From assembly GCA_910592005.1 (NCBI GenBank), contig CAJVPP010001658.1, positions 1-18,663 on the forward strand: a stretch of DNA of 18,663 nt, in the 5' to 3' direction. The first letter of the stretch is position 1, and the number at the start of each line of letters is the position of its first letter. Made by a program: the position numbers and the translations under genes. Under the pieces are notes generated by a model. It was not told where the DNA came from and made no database searches. It saw nothing but the letters and a program-made list of their open reading frames with translations. Below are positions 10,461 through 18,663 of the stretch, in pieces. The DNA comes from Funneliformis mosseae. Taxonomy: Eukaryota > Glomeromycota > Glomeromycetes > Glomerales > Glomeraceae.

Positions 10461-10874
10461 GATGATTTCGTGTCCCAAATTTTTTTTTTTTTAATCATCA
10501 TCTTTTTTTTTTTCCTTGCTTTTCTTGCTTTGAAGGTGTCAAAACAATTATCGCGTTTTAACGCGTGATGATTTCGTTTAATCACACATGAGAGTTTGTG
10601 TTACCACTTGCATTTGCAGTTCAGATATCTACCAAAAATAACTATATTATGATAACTGCATTATTTAATTCATAAAAACGTGTTTCTGAAACATCTCAGG
10701 GGAAACTTTTTTTTTTAAATAAATAAAAATGTAGCGTGTACGTGTGTGTACGTGAGTACGTTTGTCCCTATATTATATTATACCAATTATTTGTGTATAT
10801 ATGCTAGTCGTCACAACAACAACAAAAAAAAAAAAAAAAAAGATGTTCAATACAGATAAAAGAGATGATTTCGT
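10461..10874 (+). promoter_or_regulatory. Three exact copies of GATGATTTCGT
   Basis: The 11-mer occurs at 10461-10471, 10567-10577 and 10864-10874, all on the plus strand, with unrelated flanking bases and spacings of 106 and 297 bp. Conservation limited to the 11 bases looks more like a repeated protein-binding site than a duplicated segment. The position, about 4.2-4.6 kb upstream of the phosphodiesterase and 1.3-1.7 kb upstream of RML2, leaves the target open. Confidence 0.35.
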
Positions 10875-11000
10875 TAATGAATAATGTCATCAACTGAATT
10901 GTAACAATGAGCGTCTTGGCGTGTAAATGTGTATATCAACAAGCAACACAACAAGGCAAGGATAACAAAAAAAAAAAAGAATTCTCAAAAAAAAAAGGGT

Positions 11001-11056
11001 CTTTCAATCGCCGTTGAAAGTTTTTGCTCACACCGTAATGTTTATCCCTAGATAAA
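11001..11056 (+). other. Two adjacent small inverted repeats
   Basis: CTTTCAA (11001-11007) pairs perfectly with TTGAAAG (11014-11020) around a 6-base loop. TTTATC (11041-11046) pairs with GATAAA (11051-11056) around CCTA. They could be operator-like sites or part of a structured transcript. No known RNA family is recognised. Confidence 0.3.
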
Positions 11057-14000
11057 GGCTCTTTCATTGTACCTTGTACATCAAAAGAAAATCATTTAAT
11101 TAAAAAGTGGTTTAGATCGAATATTTGGGCAGGGATCATACAGGGTTAGCCTTAATCGCGTTGTGTGACAGCGATGTTATCATGGGCATCCCTTTTATAA
11201 CTTTTGATTTAACGCCATCGACTAGTCCCGAAAAAATCATTTTGACAGTTCAACGTTATCTCATTCGCAGATCTGTTCATACATTTTTTTTTTTTTTTCT
11301 TCTCATTTCATTTCCGGACAAATGTTACATATTTTTGTTCTTATACTGTATAATTTAAGGATAAATTACCACATTTGGTCATTTGGGTGGTGTGTAAAAT
11401 GCCGCTTGATGTGGGGTGAACATTTAACAAAAAAACAATATGGAAAAAAAAAAAATTGCAGGTGAAAAAAAAAATAAATGTGTGAATAACTTAATAGAGG
11501 ATTGAAGTGTGTCAGCAAGACGAAAGTCACTTTGAAGAGATTTGTTTATTAAAATGACGACAGATTAGGCGGGCTTTTCATGCGTACAAGGCGTACCAAA
11601 GAAATCCATAACAATAATTGAAAAGATTGGCTGATTCTTGTTAACCTTTTTAAATTTACATACATCTTTTTTTTTAAAAAAAAAAAAAAAAATTCATCCC
11701 CCCAATAGGAAGGTAATGTAGTCATTGGGAACACATTGTTATTCCATTTTTGTTTAAACGAGACAAAGGGACAAAAGAAATGCAATCAAAAGAAAAAAAA
11801 AAAAACATTCAATTTTTTTTTTTTTGTTTGTTATTATTTTTATGCCAAGAAAGATCAAAAGACAGATTGCTGATTAAAAATGACACAACGCTTCGGATTT
11901 TTTTTTAATCAAAAGAACTCTTTGTTCAGGTCAAATAGTTTTTTACACCTTTTAAATGATTTCAAAAATTAATCTTATTATAGAAAAGTCAATGTACAAC
12001 GAAACAGGGGTGGTACTATGAAAAAAGATGAACGAGATCCGTAAATAGGCCAACATCGCCGGATGCGCTTGTAACGCAAGCAACGCACAATCAACATACG
12101 AGCAAATAACATCTCGAATCCCCTTGAAATGAACTAAAAATGGAAGTAGGGGCCGATTTCCTTTTTTCTTATCGGATATTAATGAAAAGCTAAACTATTA
12201 ATTTCATTATTATTTTTACTTCATTTTTTTTCATTTTTTTTTTTCCGAATAATATTAAATCTGAAACATGATTCGTACAAGTGTTTCGGAGATCCACACA
12301 AACACGTAAAAAAAAGGTTTCTTTTAAATCTTAAATAACACCCATCAACAGAAATTTCTTTTTAATCTTCTCGTTACATAGCATTTATGGAATAATTAAC
12401 ACCGATACACGTAATATCCTCCCCAATTCTCATGAAGCTTATACAATTATATGCTTGCGTATTTGTCAATATTTATATTATGGTGTATTACGAACAATTT
12501 TAAATAAATTTATTATATATTTTTAGTATGCGTGGTTTTTACGTCATAATTGTTATATTTATCACCGAACATTCCATCATATTTACTATAATGGTCGTTC
12601 TAAGAAAAAACCGTTATATCACATGAGGTGAAAATTTTTGCTCGTATTCCCATAACCGATAACAAATAAACCCTTTTTTTACTTGATGATCTTTTTTGAA
12701 AGTATAATTCCAAATGACCAAGTTCTAGGATATGATACATTTGTAGTCATTCAACTCATTATACATGAGCAAAAAATTTCCTATTTAGTAGAAAAAAAAA
12801 AAACGAATGTTTTTTCTTGCCACATAATAATATAATAATATGTGCTTTTTCGTCGATGACACAGATTCATCTCGGTATTGTATTTATTTTTTTTTTTTTT
12901 TTGGTACGGCGTTATACGGAATTTTTTGCGAAAATGAAAAAAAATATATTGTTGTGGTTGAAAAATATTTTTTTTTGGAATAAATAATAAAGTTAGTGTA
13001 TTTGTACACTAGTGCCACGAGGTAATTCCCGTTTTGCCACGCGAACCCTTTTTCTGCTTACACATATTGTTTTAAAAAGATATGATTAAAATGATTGTGA
13101 TATTTTCTAGCAAAAATTTAACGAGAGGTTCGAATGAAAGCCGTTAAATTCCGCAAGTACAATGTAATTGCTTTTAGTGGTATATTGGCGTTAAACATGT
13201 AAGAAATAAAAAATAATGGCATGCAAAATAGGTTCAATGCGTGAGAATTCGCTCTCTTTTTTTAACTAAAAAATCATCTCATGACAGCATAAATACGAGA
13301 TTAAAATCAAGTTTTTTTTTGGTTTGAGAAAAATGATTTGCGCCAATGGGATAAAAAATCCACCGCGAGAGAATAATGTCACAAGTCACGCCATTTATTT
13401 CATTACCGAAAGGGAGCGGAATGGCATCGCCCGTTCCCCTTGACAACCTTGAAGGCCTTGATGGTTTATCTTTTTTAAGTGAAATAAAAAAAATCCAACA
13501 TACCACCAAATCTCTTTTCATCATTAGGGAAAATCGTTTGACTTCTCCCACGATCTGTTATTAAATAACATGAAAGTTGAGTTCATTAATAATCATGTGG
13601 TTGTGCATTCATACGGGATCCTAGCAGGAATTACGCATAAAATGATAATCTCTCCATTATGTAAAGGCATTGGACATATCGCATGGAATTGCGTTTAAAA
13701 GGAGGCTGATTTGATTGCGCCCCATATTTAATTGAAAAGCGTCTATCACTTCTTACATAATGAAAATCAGATAAAAAACAGATGATGCGACCATGCCCTT
13801 GATGACGAACCATTCTCGCGTTCTGGTTTAAAGACTCTTAAAAGTTATTTGTTATGTTTACAACTTGTTTCATGAAAACGGTGATGAAAATGTTTGAACC
13901 TGTGCAACGTTAATAACATTTTAGTGCCAAGTTTCCCATCAGGAAAATCATATATGTATAATATTTATATCTTACAATATATAAATATATGTTACAATTA

Positions 14001-14649
14001 AGGAGAAATTATATTTTATTATTGTAATTATCGTGTAACGGGTAACAACGGTAACGTATTGTGACCAGATTATTACGATATTATAAATGGGCTGACTTGA
14101 GATCATATTAACCTTTTATTTTTGTACCTTCCATGTGGTACCCAAAAAAAATTTCGATTTCTTTCGATCGAATTTTATTAAAAAAAATTAATAAACTGAA
14201 CATTTAAATTATTTTTTTTATTATTCTTTGTTCATTTTATTATTGAGTTTCTTGTTCTCCAAAATTTTGTCGTTGTCACACTATGGTCGCTCCCTCTCTT
14301 TTCAAACTTGCTTATTAGAAAATCTTTTTTTTTTTTTTTATCACGGTCGGGGAATCACTAATCACCTACTCAAATAACCAAAAGTAAAGAACTTCTAAAT
14401 CAAGTTAGTGTTTAAATAAACTTTTTTTCAAAAAAAAAAGGTATTTTGTAAATCATGTGTGTGGCACGTCGACCTTTTATGTCCCTTCCATATAGAAACT
14501 TATTCATTTTTAAACAAAGAACATTTAAATCAAATTAATAAATTGTATACATTTTTTTACATTAATAACATATTTGTTTTATAATATATCCTGGGACCAA
14601 ATAAAAAAAGTGCGCCCTATTGAAATAATTGAACTAAACAATACCTTTT

Positions 14650-14697
14650 AAAAAAAAAATAAAAATAAAAATAAAAAATAAAAAAATATATAAATAC
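14650..14697. repeat. A-rich simple repeat, (AAAAAT)n-like
   Basis: A run of A tracts separated by single T residues, grading into TATATA. Simple-sequence DNA upstream of the phosphodiesterase. Confidence 0.75.
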
Positions 14698-14761
14698 TTT
14701 AATCCGTTCCACTCTTTTTTTCATTATTTTTTTTTTTTTTTTTTTCTTTGTAAAATTTTGA

Positions 14762-14818
14762 GTTCAAATAAACATATATGTTGAACCCGCCAAAAAAAAA
14801 AAAAAAAAAAAAAAAAAA
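14762..14818. repeat. Palindrome followed by a 27-base poly(A) tract
   Basis: AACATATATGTT (14771-14782) is a perfect 12-bp palindrome, nested inside a GTTCAA / TTGAAC pair (14762-14786). It is followed within a few bases by 27 consecutive A residues (14792-14818). Poly(A) tracts of this kind can exclude nucleosomes in fungal promoters; this one lies about 220 bp upstream of the first candidate phosphodiesterase exon. Confidence 0.5.
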
Positions 14819-15037
14819 TATTAATATACTTTCTCATTTTTCGGTAACCAAAAAAAAAAAACCTTTATTTTAATTTTTAATTCTTCTTTGTTCAAGAATT
14901 GATTATCACCTCTCACATTATTTGTTTTAAAGAGAGATACTTTGAAACAATCATATAATAAACATAGTTACGCATACTTTTTCACGGTTTAATTCCTTTG
15001 CATTTATCTCTGCTTCAAAGATATACTTAATTTCATT

Positions 15038-17071
15038 ATGCTTGTTCCAAGACACAACACGCTCTCCTCGGACGAATTGATTACTTGTGAACGGGTAAAT
15101 ATTTCTCTTGTCCTTGCAAGTTGAACACCCGAGGTAAAGTCGAAGGTGACTAACTCTTTCTTCCTCCCTTCCTTCCTTACCTTAGACAATGCTCAAATTT
15201 ATAGATAATAAACTCCCGACGGATACGGGAATGGACTTCAACGTTTGGAAATGGACGATGCCTGAATTATATGGTATCTTACTTGGAATGTTGGTCAAAC
15301 TCGACCTTGTCGGTACACTAAACATTCGAAAATCCGAAATGTTGGATTTCATAATCGATGTCGAAAAAGGATATAATAATACTTCTTACCATTCCTTCTT
15401 ACATGCAGTCGACGTGGTCGTGGTTTTATACTATATGTTGACGGATTTAGGCGCTGCAAAGTACATAACATCTTTGGATGCTATTTGCCTGCTCATTGCT
15501 GGGCTTTGTCATGACATCGGCCACGTAAATATCTTTCAAAACTTTCATTTCATTTTCAATCTCTTTCTTTAAAGACAACTTTCTCACGTCGCTTTTTTTT
15601 TGATCTATCATAATAGCCCGGTTTGAACAACGTGTATCAAGTTAATGCCCGAACGGGCTTGGCCGCCAGATATAATGATCAATCGGTCCTCGAGAATTAT
15701 TCTTGTGACCTGACTATGGAAATAATAACAAAACACAAAATCTTTCGTCACGTACACAATTGTGATAATGAATATTTGGGTTGTGATCCCAAAGAGGTTG
15801 ACACTTCCTTGAAAAATTTAATAACAAAAACAATTTTGGCTACCGATATGATGTTCCATTTTGATTTATTAGAATCTTTACATAACATGATAGGAGCTAC
15901 AAGTTCTTCTTCTTCATGTTTTTCCGAAGAATCCGGTGAAGAGATGGATAATAGTTATCCTTCATCTTTGGCGTCTTCATTATCTTCGTTATCCTCATTA
16001 TCATCATCTCCCGTTTCGATGTCCCCCCCTAAACAAAGCCCCATTTCTGATAATACAAGCGTCGAGTACGTAGATATTACTAGATCGTCTTCGAGATCAT
16101 CCACCTCTTCGATGATCGTCACCTTAGATTCGGATCAACGTGAATTGTTATTAAAGGTCTTGATTCATGCCGCTGACCTCAGTAATACCGTTCGTCCATG
16201 GGAAATTTCTAAACTCTGGTCGGATCGTGTTGTTGACGAATTTTTCCGTCAAGGGGATCTCGAGAAAGAGAATAATCTCCCGGTTTCTCCAAACATGGAT
16301 CGAGAGCAATCTCATCAGTGTCAAATAAGTTTAGGCTTCGGTGATTTCGTTGTCAGACCTTACTTTGAAACCTTTGCCGAATTCCTTAGCCCTGCCACGA
16401 TCTTTTTGGAAATCTTGGCTAATAATCGTGTGTGTTGGGATGATATGAAAAATGCTCCACCACCAAAGATCACTCCCCCTGATATTCAAACCACGGATTA
16501 TTCCGATGAATCCTTATCTCCGGATTACGCTGTGAACTCATCCAAAGGTCAGCGTCGCGTCAGTTTGGCGGCTGGTCTGGTGATCATCCCAGAAGACATA
16601 CAGGAGAAGTTGCGATTGATGACCTCCCCACGTTCGCCTCGACATCGAAGATTAAAAAGGAGTCTTTCGGGTCGTTCTTATAGTCATCATTCATTTCTTC
16701 CTACCCGAAGTTCTTTTACGCAAGATGATTATGATGATGATTATCGGAAATCAAGGCGGAAATCAACTGGACCGGACGCTATCCTGGATTCTGGTGGTGG
16801 TGACACTTCAAATCTTCTACCAATTTCACATATTCCGACAGAACTTTCGTCTCCTGCATTGTCAAGCGTCACATCTTATTCATCATCGCCAATGACTTAT
16901 AGTCTGTCCAATACTAAATCAGCATGTAGCCATCATCAAAGACGAATACATGGCCGCGTGAGACGTAGCAGCTCGTTGGATCATAATATGATTCGACAAA
17001 TTACTACATTATACGGTTCTGGTGATTCGCCAACTTCTGAGCATAGTAGGGTTGTTATGGCAGGAAGTTAA
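15038..17071 (+). CDS. PDE2: Class I 3',5'-cyclic-nucleotide phosphodiesterase (Pde2-like)
   Basis: Should hydrolyse cAMP to 5'-AMP and so oppose Ras/adenylate cyclase-PKA signalling. Exons: 15038-15094 (predicted), 15186-15524, 15617-17071; stop TAA 17069-17071. From ATG 15189 the protein is 596 residues; with the first exon it is 616. Numbering from 15189: FNVWKW start of the catalytic region; YHSFLHAVDV with H68 (catalytic) and H72 (metal); signature HDIGHPGLNN with H108/D109, formed across the second intron; LENYS (E138); ILATDMMFHF (183-194); HAADLSN with metal ligand D299; GFGDFVVRPYFETF (352-365). Oddities: a Ser-rich insertion at about 206-285 inside the catalytic domain; Ser (S350) where the family's invariant purine-binding Gln is expected, with a Gln two residues earlier; and a tail from about 392 with RRVS, RRKS and RRSS, typical PKA sites. 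The N-terminus may still be incomplete: yeast Pde2 has about 200 more residues before this point. Confidence 0.9.
15095..15185 (+). other. Predicted first intron of the phosphodiesterase gene
   Basis: Donor GTAAAT follows CGG at 15092-15094, and the same donor hexamer opens the certain intron at 15525. A branch-site-like TGACTAAC (15147-15154) is followed by a pyrimidine-rich tract ending in CCTTAG at 15180-15185. Removing these 91 nt joins an ATG-started 19-codon frame (15038) to the catalytic exon in phase 0. The acceptor is strong by eye; the donor choice is less certain. Confidence 0.5.
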
Positions 17072-17591
17072 AAACGATGACAACAAAACAAAGTATATAT
17101 AGTTTAATAATCTCATTACCTTTTCTACTACTACCTTAATAGTTATTTTCGTTCATATATATATACATGGTTTTTTTTATATATATACATATACACATAC
17201 ATATGTACATCCCCCTCACTCATCTTTTTTTTTTTTTTTACTCCGTGTTTATAACCAACCAAAAAAAAAGCATTCGTATTCTTCTCATTATTATATATAT
17301 AATATAGACTGACTCTTTTTTTCTGGAAAAATTAATTGTCGAATCAATTTAATACATAGACTTATTTACTATTTTTAGAAAAAAATTATTTTTATTACTT
17401 TTTAAAACTTTTTTTTTTTTTTTCCTCGTGTTGAAATTTTTTTTTTAAATATATATATATATTCCCCCTTCTCCCTTTATTTTTTGTATATAATTCTCAA
17501 TCACCATCATTTTTTTTTTTTTCAGTCTTGAATAATAAAAAATTCATCGAGTCTGGTTTTTTTTTTCCATTACAAAATGTGTTGTATGTAA
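17072..17591 (+). other. 3' flank of the phosphodiesterase gene
   Basis: About 520 bp of T-rich and TA-rich DNA with no coding frame of interest. It includes a compound TA/TACA repeat (17154-17215), several poly(T) runs and one AATAAA at 17534-17539. The 3' untranslated region probably ends somewhere here; the site cannot be placed from sequence alone. Confidence 0.5.
17154..17215. repeat. Compound (TA)n / (TACA)n simple repeat
   Basis: TA dinucleotide runs alternate with TACA and CACATACATATG steps in the 3' flank of the phosphodiesterase gene. Simple-sequence DNA, likely length-variable. Confidence 0.75.
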
Positions 17592-18245
17592 ACAATATTA
17601 GTTTATCAATTAATTTTACATTTTATTTTGACCAATCAAGTTTCACGCAAAATGCCATTGTTCGTTAATTGGATTACTAAAAACAAACCAATTGGTTTTT
17701 GATTTAACTTTTTGAACGCTAACATGGAAACCGAAATATTAGCTAATAAAAGCTTCGGTCTCTCAGGAATTGAAATACCAACGGCTTTTGGAAATGCTAC
17801 CAACATTAAAAGTTCTAAGAAAAGACAACGGATTATCTGATCCTGTGATTGGATTTTTTGGGCCAAACATGAAAAGGCAATTTCTGGGTTATTGAGTACA
17901 TTAGCCTATCATTCATTCATAAAGAATATCGAAAATGTCAAAAACTCTTTTTTGTATATCAAAAAATTATTAATGATTTCAAATATCGAAATTTATTTTG
18001 AATATCAAAACTTATATATATTTAAGAGATCTTTCTTTGTAGATTCAAGTCCTTGTGAAGTTTCTTTATTAAAAGTTTTATTTTATATTATTTTTTTTAT
18101 GTTCTTTTATTTTGGTTCTAAGGTAGGTCTTGCAAATGATTCTTTTCGGAGAAAGACATATATGAAATGATTTTTGATATTTGATTTCAAAAAACTTGGA
18201 ATTGAATATTTCATATTTACTTATTTTGCAAATGAATATCAATAA
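17592..18245 (+). pseudogene. Candidate decayed or transferred gene: frame broken only by TGA
   Basis: One plus-strand frame runs from 17592 to a TAA at 18243-18245. It contains no TAA or TAG in 217 codons, although the DNA is AT-rich and much of it extremely so. The only interruptions are TGA codons at 17700, 17838 and 18168. An ATG at 17652 starts a stretch reading MPLFVNWITKNKP. Later segments read DWIFWAKHEKAISG and, after 18060, a hydrophobic stretch resembling a membrane segment. I do not recognise a family. Options: a nuclear gene decayed by point mutation; a fragment of mitochondrial origin, where fungi read TGA as tryptophan; an exon ending at the donor-like AAG|GTAGGT near 18122; or chance. 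The first 250 bp are less AT-rich than the DNA on either side, which supports a distinct origin. The minus strand is also open over 17636-17866, which weakens the case. Confidence 0.3.
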
Positions 18246-18663
18246 AATATATTTTATTAAATTTGATTAAGATCTACACTAATCCTTCATACTTATCAAT
18301 TAAATCAGAGATTTATTAATATGACAAAAGAAAGTTCAATAAGTATTAGTTAGTAACTATAAGAACAATTATTTATTATAAAAACTTTTAAGTTTAATAT
18401 TAAATGAAAGTTACTATTAAATAATTAATTATAATATAAAATTTGCATTTATTTTATTAATATTTTTTAATAATTTATTTTGAAAGTATATTTTTTTATT
18501 TATTTATTTTTTTTTTATTTAAAATAATTTTTTTATATAATTTAGTAACAATTTTTTATTATATATTATATAAGCGTTTTGTAGTAAAAAGGAAGAAAAC
18601 CACTAAAAAAATTTTTTTTTTTACTTTATAAACTAAATATTATTTTTTTTTAGTAAGATAAAT
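18246..18663. other. Extremely AT-rich terminal segment
   Basis: Almost entirely A and T, with long T/A tracts and no reading frame, RNA motif or repeat structure that I can support. Composition resembles deep intergenic DNA. Confidence 0.6.

Larger units (their letters stand above)
9200..15037. other. Gene-poor 5.8-kb divergent intergenic region
   Basis: No conserved coding region, tRNA, rRNA or mobile-element gene was recognised on either strand between the RML2 start and the first candidate phosphodiesterase exon. Short open frames of 60-90 codons exist (for example 11125-11358 plus, 13279-13551 minus, 13376-13564 plus), but none resembles a family I know. The region is less AT-rich than the extreme 3' end of the window and is broken by A/T homopolymers. 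It must hold the RML2 promoter near 9200-9300 and probably the phosphodiesterase promoter and any missing 5' exons. Notable sequence: an exact 11-bp motif three times (10461, 10567, 10864), two small hairpins at 11001-11056, and seven AGGGG/CCCCT pentamers. Confidence 0.6.

Noticed and set aside
10861..10900. C/D-box-like ATGATTT ... CTGA, suggestive of a snoRNA
   Set aside because: The C box does not match RTGATGA, and there is no terminal stem next to the boxes.
11125..11358. 77-codon plus-strand frame with a protein-like first part, preceded by an acceptor-like GGGCAG
   Set aside because: It starts at TTG, runs into a poly(T)-encoded Phe tract, lacks a good donor, and matches no family I recognise.
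13279..13813. Open frames on both strands (13279-13551 and 13631-13813 minus, 13376-13564 plus) in a less AT-rich patch
   Set aside because: None resembles a known family. Opposite-strand frames overlap, and no splice sites join them to the phosphodiesterase or to each other in a convincing way.
15134..15185. Alternative 52-nt first intron of the phosphodiesterase with donor GTAAAG at 15134
   Set aside because: The upstream frame that would join in phase contains a TGA at 15122-15124, so the donor at 15095 is preferred.

Overview
The window looks like nuclear DNA of an AT-rich, intron-rich fungus. The evidence is: tryptophan synthase as a single alpha-beta fusion polypeptide (the fungal arrangement); a KRE2/MNT1-type Golgi mannosyltransferase; a nuclear gene for a mitochondrial ribosomal protein; a class I cyclic-nucleotide phosphodiesterase; short GT-AG introns (about 68-107 nt) with GTAAGT/GTATGT/GTAAAT-like donors; and noncoding DNA full of poly(A)/poly(T) tracts. 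An early-diverging lineage such as an arbuscular mycorrhizal fungus (Glomeromycotina) would fit, but that is inference. The mitochondrial ribosomal gene argues against the AT-rich anaerobic gut fungi.

Layout. 11-1601 (+): last seven exons of the delta subunit of the COPI coat (RET2/ARCN1), truncated by the window edge. 1850-4718 (-): complete TRP5 in ten exons, 703 residues, convergent with RET2 across a 248-bp shared 3' interval. 6116-7636 (+): complete five-exon type II membrane mannosyltransferase of the KRE2/KTR family, 384 residues, divergent from TRP5 across 1.4 kb. 8045-9199 (-): mitochondrial ribosomal protein L2 (RML2), complete and intronless, convergent with the mannosyltransferase. 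9200-15037: about 5.8 kb with no gene I can support. 15038-17071 (+): a class I phosphodiesterase related to yeast Pde2, predicted in three exons (the first is tentative). 17072-18663: its 3' flank, then very AT-rich DNA holding a 17592-18245 reading frame interrupted only by TGA codons, which may be a decayed or transferred gene.

The genes do not form one pathway. RET2 and the mannosyltransferase both serve the ER-Golgi system, TRP5 makes tryptophan, RML2 serves mitochondrial translation, and the phosphodiesterase should lower cAMP. I see no operon, mobile-element gene, CRISPR array or recognisable RNA gene.

The most interesting item is the phosphodiesterase. All metal-binding motifs are present, but the purine-selecting glutamine is replaced or displaced. 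A roughly 75-80-residue serine-rich segment interrupts the catalytic domain, and a long basic/serine-rich tail carries three RRxS motifs typical of protein kinase A targets. Long sequence upstream of it contains an exact 11-bp motif three times. All exon joins were worked out by hand from splice sites, phase and family motifs; no alignment or transcript data were available.
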